Origin: Trichoplax adhaerens
Taxonomy: Eukaryota; Placozoa; Uniplacotomia; Trichoplacea; Trichoplacidae
Length of the DNA: 64,000 bases
Assembly: GCF_000150275.1 (NCBI RefSeq)
Contig: NW_002060945.1
Location: 7,242,239 to 7,306,238 of the forward strand
Direction of reading: 5' to 3'
Shown here: positions 23,308 through 36,419 of the stretch, piece by piece
Layout of the letters: each line of letters opens with the position of its first letter
Position numbering within the stretch: position 1 is the first letter of the stretch
Program-made: the position numbers and the translations under genes
The notes under the pieces: generated by a model
Told to the model about the DNA's origin: nothing
Database searches by the model: none
Seen by the model: only the letters and a program-made list of their open reading frames with translations

Positions 23308-25836
23308 TCAGGTTGAACAATTTGTAAACATGTGTTCATAATGGACAATAATTTGAGAATCCCAGCCGCAAGACATAAAAGAATTTTTTTCAGGCAAGCA
23401 CGATAATCCCTTGGCAAAGTCATTGTGACGATAATCTTTATAACTATATTAATACGAAGAGAAGTCATTAAAGTAAAAGCGATGGTCATTTTAAAGATTA
23501 GTAGAAAGATGCATGCCATAGTTGTGAACGTAATACTTACACTATATTCATTAATCCGCTTGTATTGATATCAATGACAGATACTGAACAATCATCGGAC
23601 GCCGATATAATTTTACTAATTTCAGAATTATAAAGAACAATCACCTGATGCCTAGCAAAATTATGTTGCTACTATTCAGAAAATATCGTTCGTGCATTAA
23701 ACGATAATGTATGCTTCATCATACCTATCCTTGTAAAATAAGAGTCTAGTGATCCAGCGTTTATGAACGCAATTCGTTGAAGTAACTATCTCATTAGCTT
23801 GCCGAATATCAAATAAAGAAATACTACCATTTTCGAATCCTTTTTCAAATGAAATAAACATGTGATTACTGTATGTAGTTTTAATTGATGTGACAAATGA
23901 GTAAAGGGAATGATTATCTAACTATTGGTTGATTCGATTTAGCAAATTGATTACTATGCATAGTATAGTCATGCTTTTAAGTATACATCACAATTGACTT
24001 ACCAATTGCAAATTGCGAGCCATTAACATTAGAGCAATTAGTAACAGCAGTCGCAGCTAAACCAAGCTTCATGCCTAGTACGATATTATTGTTAACGTAA
24101 TGAATATTTTAGTAACAATACTGCTATAAGCTTAAAGATTAGGCTATAGTTGAGATTGCATGTAGCTAGAACCAGCTGCTTCCCAACTAAAACATTGATA
24201 CCTAATGCATAACTTGTTGATGATTCTCTCATATCAGATACCGCTATTGATCCATCTTTGATTGGAAAGCATTTAAATAGGTTAAATTATTAATACAAAG
24301 TCCCACTTTAGGTGATACTTCAGGATACTAGAAATTTTATTTCTAATCACTGAACAAGATGTTCAGTATCAATTATTGGTACTGCAGTCAATAAGTCAAG
24401 TCATATACTTAACACAAGAAAGTTTAATCTCACCGAAGACGTAGAAATTAGCATATTCATTTCCGTAGGATTCCATTTTAAAGAAGTAACTTCAGCTGAG
24501 TGCTCTATGAACATATACAAAAGTTATCAGATGATAAGAAATTATAATATAATACACAATAAATCATGTTCCATACTTTATGACATGATTAATTAATTAA
24601 TTAGCCTATTTAACTTTACAGACTGATTTGTATTTTATATAATGCTTTACTATGAAGTGTAGCAATCGATGTCTCTTTAGCAATATCCCATAATTTGATA
24701 GATTTATCAGATGATCCACTTGCAGCAATTTTATTACGGTTGACATCCAGAGATGATATTAAGTTATTGTGTTCTAAAAAGGAGGTAGTTCTTTTCATAG
24801 CACTACAATCATCGTCTAACATTAGCCATACGACCAATTCTCCATTGTCAGATCCGACAAGAAGATTATCTTCATCAAACCATGTCATATCGGCACTGCT
24901 GTTCTCACAAAATGAGACTATTAACGAAAGAATAAATATTTGAGCAGTCTATGCTTAAAAAGGAGTACCACGAACTAGCGTTACCTTAAATTTCTTATGT
25001 CAAACAACAATTGATGCTTTAATTTACGTACGCGTATGTCTACTTTTAATAGAGGAAACTGGATGGCCAGTACCTGCTGTATATTCTGTCGTTTCAGTTG
25101 AAGTGGACACGGTGTTGGGATATACTTGAATGCACCCAGTCCATCTCGAGCTGCTAAGAGTTGATCCTAGAACAGCGAGGCATCCGTCTACCAAGATAAC
25201 AGTGATTATAGTGTTGAGCTAAGTCATTAGTAACGACAAATATACTGTACATAAGTATACGCGAATATGCAAACAGCTACCTTTGTACTACGTCAGAATT
25301 ACGAAATTTAGCTACCCTATTTTCGCATGTGATTACTCAAATACTGTAGCCCCAATAGAGTGTCAAAATCGGCTATCATTCAAACTTTAAGAGTTATAAT
25401 CAGCTTTTCTAAAGCTCTATCAGGTGGCCTACAAACACTTCTAAATTGGCTACTATTGGTAGCTGTAAGCCTACGTATGTAAACTTGATTGTTTTTCTGA
25501 AAGATTAATACTATGACACTGTCATAATGAAGCTGGAAAGAAGAAGAATATTGAATATGCATCTCATTGCTTAGATTAGTCGAAAGGATAGCTAATACTG
25601 GTAGTAGTTAAATAATGTCAATCTTTCAATCTATTGGTATAACTCTTTCATTATTCGTTGCATACTCGTAAAGTCATGATCTATTTCTAGTACTTTTATC
25701 GATCAACACCATTAGTATTTTGATAGATATACTTTCATGGAGCAATACAACACACTTGTACCATAGTACTATAGATCTTACCTTTCCGATGGCATAAAGC
25801 CTCATATTGGAATCCAAGTATATTTTGCGTAGACAT
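23308..25836 (-). CDS. WDR77: WDR77/MEP50 homologue (methylosome WD-repeat protein), nine exons
   Basis: WD40 beta-propeller partner of the arginine methyltransferase PRMT5; presents histones and Sm proteins to it. Exons: 25836..25782, 25187..25028, 24898..24651, 24504..24434, 24255..24202, 24074..24003, 23839..23725, 23651..23541 and 23443..23308. About 340 residues, close to the human 342. Matching segments in order: DGCLAVLGSTLSSSRWTG, DMTWFDEDNLLVGSDNGELV, GSSDKSIKLWDIA, HSAEVTSLKWNP, DGSIAVSD, FENGSISLFDIRQ, SASDDCSVSVID and CGWDSQIIVHYE. Phases agree at every junction except exon 4 to exon 5, where the best donor (TCG|GTGAG at 24434) and acceptor (AAAG|AT at 24255) leave the frame one base short. 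Exon 3 has an AGCAG tandem acceptor (24898 or 24895). Confidence 0.92.
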
Positions 25837-26090
25837 GATGCTACTTATTTACATCAATACTGTAGTAGCAGACTAGTGTTCAGCAGGCACAATGATTTCT
25901 AAAGATGATGAGTTTGAACTTTGTTTAGACTTGGCGCTTAATTAGAGACTGTCTCTAGCCTGCTGGCAGTTTTAGTGCTGAAACTGGCTACAATACGGTA
26001 TACAATACTAACGAGTCCATTGCGCCCCATTCATAATATACAGTAGCACAGGACGTAGAGGAAATAGTATTAAATCGTCTCTACTCTACA

Positions 26091-26107
26091 CTCTCTCTCT
26101 CTCTCTC
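26091..26107. repeat. (CT)n microsatellite in the WDR77-P450 divergent intergenic region
   Basis: An uninterrupted CT run between two divergent start codons (25836 minus, 26425 plus). On the minus strand it reads (GA)n. It may be neutral or part of the promoter region; the sequence cannot decide. Confidence 0.8.
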
Positions 26108-26424
26108 GCACTGTATATTATAAACTGCGGAAATATTTCATCAGGTGCTCAGATCAGTACTGCAACTAGCAGCTTGACCCATCAAAATGAGAAAGTGATG
26201 TTGTATCCACAACAAAATAAATAGGCCTTGTTCTTTGCTAAGGATTACTATAAGATACTGACGGTACTGCTTCCTACTGTGTGTGTACAGTGTACAGTAT
26301 AGGCAAATTGGCAAATTGATAAATAAAAGCACATAATATCCAATTCGATAAATACGCATCAAAATATTTCTTGGCTCATCAATACTTGATCACGGTGCTT
26401 CTTGCATATCGAAAACTTGGCAGC

Positions 26425-29400
26425 ATGGAAAAATCGACTAGTACCAATACAAGTCCTATTCCTTCCGATATGATGACATGGGTAGCCATGGGTATAGCGT
26501 TATGTATTGGCTATTTAATTAAGCAATTGGTAGAGATGTTGACATCACCGTTGTACGAGGTAAGTCCTGCTAACATCGACAGAGTTTATCTCCAAGTATC
26601 ACTTAGATAAGGATGTTGTTACCTGTTATTACATATTGTTTAGACTGATAGAAAGCGAAATATTATCGCGGTCTTTTGAATCGATTTTTAATTGACTAAC
26701 TGTGAGTGTAAGCCTTTAACTTCGCCAATACCTGTCTTGCTAATCTTATTCTGTTATCTCAGATTCCTGGCCCACCAACTTGGTCTCCGTTCGGTCAAGT
26801 CTCTACAATTATGAAAGAACCACCTGGCGATTCATACATCAAGTACGTAAACGCTCTTAGTCATTTCATTCATAGTAATCTAAATATTCGATCCTATTAT
26901 ATCTACTGTATTGTATAGACATAAGATATCTTATTGGATTAATTCCTTATTTAAAAAAAATAATAATATAAACGTTCTGTACTGTACTGTACATTAGATC
27001 CTGCCAGTTTATGAAAAGTTCTTAGAATACTTAGTACGACAGTTTCAACGAAGTATTCTAACAATTCTTCATAAACTGGCGTGGTCTAAGTGTACTTGGA
27101 TCAATTTCATGATGAAAAATGATAGTGTAATACAATTGAATTAATCAAGTTCATCAATCTAATGTTTGGTATGAAGTGGGAAGTTGTAGACATTGATAGT
27201 GAATTATTAGTTATAGTATACGTCTGATCGAAGTGGATATTATATTACAGAGCACATAAATTTATGCTAGCAATACTAGTTATGTGCAGCACTAGACGTT
27301 AACTGTCTTCATTTTTAATTTGTTGATAATTTCTTATGTGGACGTGTTCCAAAATCCTAACTTAAATAAATTCTTTATCTGATCATTAATAGGTGGAGTG
27401 AACAGTACGGTGGTATATTGCGTTATGTTTTTCCTATTTATCATCAAAAAGTCGCTTTGATTGACCCCGATTATATAAAGCATGTTTTAGTTACAAATTG
27501 CACTAAATACAAGAAACCTGAGGAAGGGAAAAAGTAAGTCAGTATTGCGTTGATTGTCGTATTATCATACCTGTAGAGACGAATATTTTGACATGTGGTA
27601 ATAATGCTATCACTCCCAACAAAATGATATCCTCAGTAATTTCTTTCTATAATATAGGTTCTTACTGCCTGCTATTGGCGAAGGGCTAGTTTTACTAGAA
27701 GGCCAAAAACATGCTAAAGCTCGTAAAATTATAAATCCAGCCTTTAAACACAGCAAAATTAAGGGTTAGTGACTTTTCTAGCAAAGAGCCCAATAAGTAC
27801 TACATTCTCATTATTTTGACAAGGTCTTATTATTTTTCTGAATAATTTTAATGACACTCTTATAAAAGAACTCACTTTCATAAAATATAGAAAGCGTAAA
27901 AATTATTATTGATAGCCGCCGATTTAATCATGGCTCCTTTTATCAGTAATTATATATCATGATCAGCCAAAAAAATGCATAATAAACTATTTATTTTATC
28001 ATACTAGAGCTAGTGCCCATATTTCATAGATTTGCACAAGCACTGGTTGAGTATTGGCAAAGCAGAATTGATAATTGTGGTGGTCAAGAAGCTATACTAG
28101 AAGTGCATGAGGATTTAAGCCGGGTCACATTGGATATAATATGCAAGAGCGCTTTTGATTATGAGTGCAATGCATTAGAAGATCCGACTAATGAAGCTTC
28201 GGTTGCCTTTGCTAAAGTCTTGGGAGGTCTTGATTTTGAGTAAGCTCTTCTAATATAAAGACATAAGAGTGATACATGCTAACGCAGCCTTAATAGGAAG
28301 AAAGGGTAGCTGCATATGACATAATCTCAAATAATGAAAAGAAAAACAAAGATTAAACGTATACTGTATATACCAAACTTATTTGAGTATCTATTAATAG
28401 TAGTTATATTGGATTAAATTGCTGTTGTATTAAAGCGGTTTTACTTATAAATGTTCTAATATTAATCTTACAGTTGGACATTCTTCATTCCATTTTATAA
28501 TTACCTACCTACGCCTGGCAATTTGAAAACAAAGCGTGTTCTCTCCCTTTGTCATAACACAATCAATAGAGTCATTAAAGAAAGATTAGAAAAAGAAACT
28601 CTCGGTAGGACTGTAGCGAGCTACTCTAAAATTTCAAAAATTATCGATTTTTTTAGAAATATTGTGTACTTTTTTAACTCCGATAGATGAGGAGAAGTGT
28701 CTGCTCGATATTTTGTTATCCCTAAGAGATGAAGACAATAATACAGGCTTTACGGAAACAGAATTAAAAGATCATATAATGACATTTATGGCCGCCGGTC
28801 ATGAGGTTCGTACAAGTACATATTACGTGATTAATGTGCTTTGTAGCTAGTAAAATTATACGAACATTCATCTTTCGACTGTTTACGAATTACCTAATAA
28901 ATTTATCATTCTCTAGACCACAAGTGTAGCTATAGCTTGGACTTTATATGCATTAGCCGGCAAACCTGAGATTCAGAATAAAGCTCGCCAGGAAATTTAT
29001 AAAGCTCTACATCAGTGTGATAACATTACATGGGACATTTTAGATGGATTGACATATTTGGACAGTGTTGTAAAGGAATCCCTTAGGTAATAAAGCTATT
29101 ACTGCCTAAGCGCATTAATAGTAATACTCATTATGGGTTTCTAATGAATTTTTCATATTATAAGTAGTAGTGCTAAGTTTAATATGTATTACGTGGCAGC
29201 TGAAGTAATATATAAGTTACCGTAGTCCATTTTATGTTATTTTTCATCATTTATCCAAAGGCTATATTCTCCTGTGCCAGTAACTTTTCGAGAAGCGTTA
29301 GCGGATGATATGATTGGAGATTATTTTATACCGAAAGGAACTGCTGTTACACTTTTACCGCCCCATCGGTAATTATAAATTACAACAGTAGCTAGTGTAG

Positions 29401-29884
29401 ATCATGGTTATAGCTTTGTTGGGAACGATTTTCTAATCTAGAGAACATGTACTATTGTAATTACTTTTAATATATTATAAGTACGTTTTTAAATTATTGA
29501 TAAGAGTATGAATGGAAAGTGCTGTTTATTATGATTTAAACCTGAACATTTTATAGCAATATCAAATTAAAGTATTTCTTTACTATTAACCACAATTATA
29601 GATTCTCGAAATATTTTCAAGATCCTTTAAAATTTGATCCAGATAGATGGAATACTACCGCTAAAGATATCAAGCCTTATACATTTATGCCATTTCTCGC
29701 AGGGCCACGAATTTGTATAGGCGCTAAATTTGCTATAACCGAAATAAAATGTATCTTATCTTTGTTGTTAAGTAACTTTTCTTTCCGTCTAGTACCAGAT
29801 CTAGAAATTACAAGAAGGCTTTATCTCACTATGAGGCCTTTGCCCTCTTTAAAGCTTATTGTTTCACCTATATCGTCTTCATAA
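26425..29884 (+). CDS. Cytochrome P450, complete, ten exons
   Basis: Haem-thiolate monooxygenase, membrane anchored (ER type). Exons: 26425..26559, 26763..26842, 27393..27533, 27658..27764, 28008..28239, 28474..28604, 28657..28805, 28917..29086, 29261..29368 and 29602..29884. All phases agree and the product is 511 residues, the usual size. In order: N-terminal membrane helix (MMTWVAMGIALCIGYLI, ~16-32), proline-rich hinge IPGPPTW, I-helix oxygen-binding AAGHETTS (~321-328), K-helix KESLR (ExxR, E379-R382), meander FDPDRW, and haem loop FLAGPRICIGAKFA with the ligand Cys at ~456. The loop and I-helix look most like the CYP3/CYP4/CYP46 group, but family and substrate cannot be set by eye. The start at 26425 is the first ATG giving the membrane helix. 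A possible AATAAA lies at 30088. Confidence 0.97.
26989..27095. repeat. Long hairpin-forming inverted repeat in P450 intron 2
   Basis: Left arm 26989..27034 and right arm 27049..27095 are reverse complements, with a 14-nt loop (27035-27048). The inner 32 positions pair with about 28 matches (core GCCAGTTTATGAA against TTCATAAACTGGC). The outer part (GTACATTAG against CTAAGTGTAC) pairs with small bulges. The base of the stem is a TACTG pentamer run. Size and shape are like a miRNA precursor or a very short MITE. Confidence 0.85.
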
Positions 29885-32262
29885 TGATTACTGACGGCAA
29901 GAGCAGATGTAAAGCTGATTTTAAACCTGTTTAATATTATTGGGCTTGTTATTTATACTTTTAGTCCCCATTAAAATGAAAATGTTGTCTTGGTTACTAA
30001 CGTGGCTCATATTTTCATATTCATGTACTGATTACAGAGATTGCTTTTTTATTATATACAAAATATCGAAATTATTATACGCTTGGAATAAAAACTGTTT
30101 TGGCTGCAATTACGTAGCTGTTTGGCTTTCCAATGTTGAGTCTCATTTTAAAATTGGATTTTCGTAAGAAAGGTTTCAGAAACCATATCATCATATAACA
30201 TTAAGAAATTCATATTACTATAGCTTATAAAGTACTGTCATACGCTAAATTATAGCTGTATCATCCATAGATATGGGCCTAATTTACTAGCTATAATGGA
30301 TATGAGTTACCGGTTCAATTCTAATTATCTGTTATTTTCCTGTGGTCTAGAGATAGTGAGTATGATGTTCATACTCATGCAAGCGTAATATAAATTTGTA
30401 GTAAAATATCTCCTTAGCCAATTTTACAAATAAAGGTGATCCAAGAAGATTGCAAGTGATTTATCAGAGCAATTAATACGACAATTGATTCAGTAAAGGG
30501 TTTAATTCTCGTATTTAAAAAGTCTTCAGTTTTACTTGACGTGTATAAAAAAGCAGACCTTTATTATTTTAGTGAGATAAAGATGTAGTACTTCGACCAA
30601 AAACTTTCTACTTGAAAACAATTTTTCATGATCTGAAATTGATGAAGTCATAGACGATCTAAGATATGAGATCGTTTCGATATTAATCAAGAATACATTT
30701 AATATAAGAAAATAAGTTGATTTCATTGATATGATCAATTGATACATTATATGATTAGACTATATTATACATATATATATAATCACAATTATAACACGTG
30801 TGATCACATCATCTGGTGGAATACACGTTTAATCACCACACAATAGTATATTCTGACTACTGCAACCTTATTAACCTGGTTGGGAAATACTGGTGATTCT
30901 GACTAACACTGCAGAATAAAGAGCAAATAATATTCAGACTTTTGATGAATTGAAATAATAAAATGCATCATTAGGTAGAACAATACAGCTTACTATATAG
31001 ATTTTACAAGTTACGCGGTAGCAGTCCTAGTTAGTGATAAGCTTTAAAACCCTGTCTGCGTGTCCGCGCGTCTGTGTTGCATACCGTTAAGTATATTATT
31101 TCAAGTCATAATGTGACAGTTACTTTCTATAATCACCGTATAGCTAGTCTTTAAAATAAGTGCTTGAAGATATACGCTATTTTTTGTAGCTCTTATTTCC
31201 ATTTTGAAGTATACAATTTGAAACTTTTCTACTAGCTATAGAGTACTAACAAGCTCATAAATAACTAGTTCAAAGATTATAAAACTATTGATACAGCTAG
31301 TAAATTATCTTTCACAACTCATTATAGTCCTTCCAATTGATACTTCTGCATTTCTAAGAAGGGATTGATTCTCAAAACGTTGGTACAAGTACATTCAAAA
31401 GTAGAAGTAAACACCATCGTAAAGATTTTGACATCGAATAATTTTAACTTCAATTATGGCAACAACGTCTAGTCAAGGTATTTCCATCCTATTTATTTCT
31501 TCTTGCTTATTCTTATTAAATAATTTTGAAAAATTGCGTTATTAATGTGAAATATTCCTACGTTTACTTTTAGGGAAAACAAATATTAGCGTATCCACAA
31601 TTTTTTTTGATTAAGAAGAGCTTTAGTTCGTACAATTTAATGCAATTTATATATAATCGGACATACTGTATGTTCTAATCAGTAATCTTTCCAACATTTG
31701 TCAAATACGGTATCACTAACATGATCAATACGCGTGCACTGCTCACAATGGTTAGTAAAGTCAGATTTATATGGATTTAAGCCACCTTAGTCGTCTTATT
31801 TGCGATTTCTGAAGAAATTGTAACTTTAACTGATATATGTACTGGAAAAACCATAAGTTCCAGTCAATGAACTTTTCAATATTCCTTTCAATTACGTTTT
31901 CACTAGCATCGTTAATTCGCGCATGCACCACCCGTAATAGATTATAAAATCAGATAAATAAAATACTACTTAAATTGTTTTCATAATTTTCATATAGATA
32001 AAGTACTATTTCATAACTATAACTTACCGCTAATAACAGCAATGATCTATCTTATAAAATTTCAGATCTAAAACTAACCCTTTAGCGGTATGTGTTTATA
32101 TGAAACCATTCTAGTACGACGAAATCAACTTCTATACCGATATGCGGTCGTTGTTGTTATATCGTACAAGTCCAGTCTTAAATTTAGAGACAATTTAATG
32201 CTAAGAAGATCAATGTAATATATAAATTGCTGTTAGCTACTCATCCTTAATATTTTTCTCAG
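29885..32262. other. P450 3' flank and 5' region of the TMEM216-like gene
   Basis: The P450 3' UTR probably ends near 30088-30110 (AATAAA). Beyond it no exon is confidently seen. A candidate first exon for the next gene occurs at 31457..31478 (ATGGCAACAACGTCTAGTCAAG, donor GTATTT), but its phase does not fit the next exon. Confidence 0.35.
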
Positions 32263-33308
32263 CTATCATCGCTACCACTGCAAATTCTATTGTACTTAAA
32301 TTTATGGTATTTCGGTTTCTTTTGGATTGTAGAATTACTAATGTATATCTACAAAGGTAGAAAAATTATTTCATTTTTGATTAATTATGAATGGACATAC
32401 ATATTTTACTAGCTGCTAGACAAGTTTTGCTTAATTATTACATGAGTATAACTAATTACTTCATTGTCGATAGGCTCTGTATTGCCTTATCCAGCAGGAA
32501 ATCTAACAGCAGAATTAATCTTACTTTTCTTAATGGCGGCAGTGGAAAGTACTCGAATTTTTCTCGGTATGCAAATGCACATTGGCACGTTGCTATCTTA
32601 TCTCCATGATCAGTATCTAAGATACTTAAATAAACATTTCTTTTAGGAATATCATGATATTAGTATGATATTAGTCATTAGCCAATATGATATGCATGAC
32701 TATATTTTAATTGATTCTATTTAGCTAGAGTTACTTGAAATGTGTACATTTACAATAATGGAAACATTCTAGATAATATTATTGATAATTTAGTAAATCA
32801 TGCATCATTAATGGAACCCAATTTAGGTCAGAAAGGCAATCTTACCGAACGAAAGATTAACTTACTAGTATCGATAGGCCTATCGATTCCTATTACGTTC
32901 TGTCTCCTATTCCTACTATTGTGGCAAACATATGTTTTACGTGCAGAGTTAATAACATGTGGTATTCAATTAGCATTTATCGCTATTGAAGCAGTCTTTA
33001 GCATCATAGCTGTGCTAACCTTTCAGAGGTACGTGTAGCATTTAATGCGATTGTAAGTACAGATAAGAAATTACTAAATTTTCATAGCAAATAACGTTAG
33101 AGATTTGCCACAGATTAAATACAACAATTGCCAGCTTTAATGATTTAGCATATCATATGGCAGTACGTTCATGATGACTTTGTGATCATTATTGCAATGT
33201 CTTCATGTATAATTGACATTCATTCTAATCTAAAAATTAATTAAATTAAAAGTTAAGCTATCTTGATTCTCTTACTATTTAAATTTTAGGTATGAATCTA
33301 CTCTCTAG
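32263..33308 (+). CDS. TMEM216/TMEM80-family transition-zone membrane protein, four exons seen
   Basis: Four-helix membrane protein family of the ciliary transition zone (TMEM216 is a Tectonic/MKS-complex component). Exons 32263..32356, 32474..32566, 32827..33028 and 33290..33308 join in phase and encode 135 residues. Diagnostic segments: LSSLPLQILLYLNLWYF, MYIYKGSVLPYPAGNL (human TMEM216 has YKGxLLPYPTANL), AVESTRIFLG, KGNLTERK (TMEM80 has RGNLTE) and LLWQTYVLRAEL. The last exon adds only RYESTL and a stop. The protein mixes TMEM216 and TMEM80 features and may predate their split, so I give no symbol. The first coding exon, likely fewer than 15 residues with the ATG, is not placed; it must end in phase 0. 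Confidence 0.88.
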
Positions 33309-34612
33309 GTGGTAATCACTACATTTTTTTCAACTCTGAAAGAATAATGATACAACTGCTTCATATTTAACGACAATTATTTTTGATAGTCCATTTTCAG
33401 AATAATATATGATATAGATTCTCGTAACGAGATTCGTGAGTAAGGTTGTTTTAATGTAACATAGGACTTACGTATAATTGCAAGGTTTAAGGCTTTAACA
33501 TTATAGAAACAACTAAGGGAGAATTCTTTAAAATACGTATTGCGTCTTATTAAGTGTGGTCTTGCCACTTTCGATGCTGCATTGTATACCATAATATGTG
33601 CCATTAGCTGAGATGATACTGTTTATTAATTTCTTTTAATATTTAACATATATTGTAAATGCCTAAGGACTATGTATAAATATAACAATTATTATAACCT
33701 TACCGAGCATAATTGAATGGGAATACTTTGTATATAGCAGTACTACTGCATATAGATCGCCACGGCTCAAATGCGGAATGTGCATGTGATTTTAAAAAAT
33801 AAGTTTAAATTATACCAATTGTTTACACAATCTGATTTATTTGGATGCGAATATGGACCGTGTATTCTAGTGATAATGAGTGTCACATTGTTAGTAATTT
33901 AGGTAATGCAATGCAATTCCCCTGTATTTGTTAGTATAATTAGTCTATTTTCATTTCACTTATGGATGTAGATACCTTCTGAAGATAGTAACTTTGGCAA
34001 TCTTTAACATGTGTCAGTATATAACTAGTGAAGCCCATTTATAAGGACTTGCTAGGCAAAAATTGCAAGAAACTTCTTTACACAGTTGCAATATATTACA
34101 ATAATAAAAAAATTCTAATCTGTCGATTTATATGAGTACATATTTAGTACACGAAGCAAATTTTCATACAAACTTTGCGAATGATTACGATTTTTTTATT
34201 ACTTTTGCGGTAACGTTATATTATAGTACAGCTTTTTCAACGATGTCGAGTTGAATTATCGGTAAGGCTTAATTCTTTTATGGTTTCAACAACCAAATTG
34301 CTTACTTTAAATATATCAATAGCCAATTTACTTTCATCATCACAATGAATAATAAGTTAAGACATCAAGGTTATACATCTATTAAAAATTACTTATATCT
34401 TTTAAAAACTACGAACATTCTGAAATTTCTCTACGTATCTAATAACTAATAACTTTAGGTGTATTAGAAGCATTTTCAACATACTGTTATAGTCAGTTAC
34501 ATAAAAAACACCTTAAAATATTAGCAACCAATACATATGCGTATGAAATAAGCTGCTATAGTAACATCCCATAAGAGCAACTAGCCTATAAAAGACTGAC
34601 GGTAGCCAAATC
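33309..34612. other. Intergenic between convergent genes, nothing recognised
   Basis: Lies between the 3' ends of the TMEM216-like gene (+) and V-ATPase subunit E (-). Both 3' UTRs should fall here; no further gene supported. Confidence 0.4.
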
Positions 34613-36289
34613 TTAATCTGTGAATCTCCTGCCTTCATTGGCACCAAAGAGAGTTGTTCTGATTTCCGGTAACATTTGACGATAAAGGGATTCAAGGCGG
34701 CTTTCCAATGTATTGGAAATTTTAATATTTCCAGACGGTGTGAGCAATTCAACACCTCCAGAGCTAGAATATACGAATACAGTAAATTATGTCAATGACG
34801 GATATTAACCAAGGGTAAATAATTAATATATGCATTGACCAATTCATACATTATCGTTAGGAACATAAAATTACAGCAAACGCAATGGAAATAGAAGAGA
34901 TTTTACTTGGAGTAATATTCATGGATATCGAAATTAATGCTACTTGTTATATTTACATTTCCGATCCAAGAAATTCTTTAATGTCAACATTGACAACAAT
35001 GTCCCTTTTGGAAGCGTTCTTATAATCTTTAACTGCATCTCCGATGACTTCCTATAATTTGAAAAGTTAAAATATTTAGTACATAGTCTTGACATCAAGA
35101 GTTTAGAAACTGCGATCGATTTGCTAGAAATGCATCGATGATCTTGGAAGGCTTGATCAAGCTAAGTCATCAACTTAACGCTATGAATAAGTCATACCTT
35201 AATCAGTTTCAAGTCGGCTTGACGACAACGAACTATGACTGTTTTCTCTAATAATTGAAATAGGCCCTGATAGTAGGAAAGATTGATTAACGTAGATATT
35301 TAGTTTACGATCAGTTCCATGTGGCAGTTTCAATAAATGAACAATTTACCTGTGTAATTAAACCTTGTAGTAAACCCTTATATTTCTCTTGATCCTTAGT
35401 AGCTGCTCCAAGTTTGACTCTTGTATCCTCCATTATAGCCTTAAAATAGAAAAGTACGCTTTGAGGTTGATGAATCGATCTATCTCTGTTCCATTCAACA
35501 TTGGTATTGATGTCTTTTCTACAGTCCAGTCCTGTTAATATCTGCAATCCCACGATTGGATCGTTTCATGATAATCCATATAGGAAGTACATACCTTAAT
35601 AAGGTTTTCCCTTTCTTTAAGAATGGCTAAACGCGACTGATTCAACATATTGGAGTGTTGTCTGTGATTGATAGAAATGTATGTTGAGTTACGCTATCAA
35701 AGTGATGTAGCAAGATATCACTGGCAGTTATTATTGCACGGTGTACGTCAATCACTGAAGGGAGGCATAATCCTACCGTACATACGAGTATACAGTACGA
35801 ATAAGCATTTACGATATTATTTAATCGCCTCAAGTTACTGTCATCCGTTGAGAAAGATTATAATTACATTTTACGCTGAAGTTCAATCTGTTTCTCCTTC
35901 TTTTCATAAAAGCCTAAAATTTTTAACTTTTCCTGCTGTACCAATCTGCTTTTTTCAATGTTAAATTCTTCCTCGGCCTATCGCAAATAACAACATTTTA
36001 TTGAAGGTGCTATTGCCAAAGATGGAAGAATTCATTTTTTTGTATTTAAGCCTGAATCTAGGATTTTATAATCACCTTAGCATCGATTTCATCCGCTTTT
36101 TCTTTGGCTTCTTGCTCGATGAAGGCCATCATATGGTGGATCTAGGGTGACGCCATATTGACATGAAAGTGGTTAGCTCAATATAAATGGCTTGAACAAA
36201 ATTTCATTTATCCTCAACTGGATGCGGTACTACGCGAATCACTGTGGCAACATTACCTGCTTTTGGACTTCTGTATCTGATAAAGCCAT
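34613..36289 (-). CDS. ATP6V1E: V-type proton ATPase subunit E, eight exons
   Basis: Peripheral-stalk subunit of the V1 sector of the vacuolar proton pump, forming a coiled-coil heterodimer with subunit G. Exons: 36289..36257, 36141..36076, 35977..35868, 35661..35595, 35439..35350, 35266..35198, 35051..34957 and 34763..34613. All phases agree and the product is 226 residues, the same length as human ATP6V1E1. Landmarks: [109 protein letters not shown], and the C-terminal [20 protein letters not shown] and [12 protein letters not shown]. The N-terminal half is a heptad-type helix, as in the family. The gene is complete. Confidence 0.98.
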
Positions 36290-36419
36290 TTTGATAGGAT
36301 TTAGTTGGTTTACAGCTGGCAATCTGTTCTGAATAAAATCTTGATTACTCCGCTATGGCGACTGCCGAGTTTGGAGGCAGTAGGAATCAGCTATGAATCA
36401 ACGTCTCGGGTTTGGCGAA

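Noticed and set aside
30532-30747. 71-residue minus-strand frame after the P450
   Set aside because: No splice signals or motifs; length expected by chance.
35668-35964. 98-residue plus-strand frame
   Set aside because: It overlaps two V-ATPase E exons on the opposite strand; shadow of real coding sequence.
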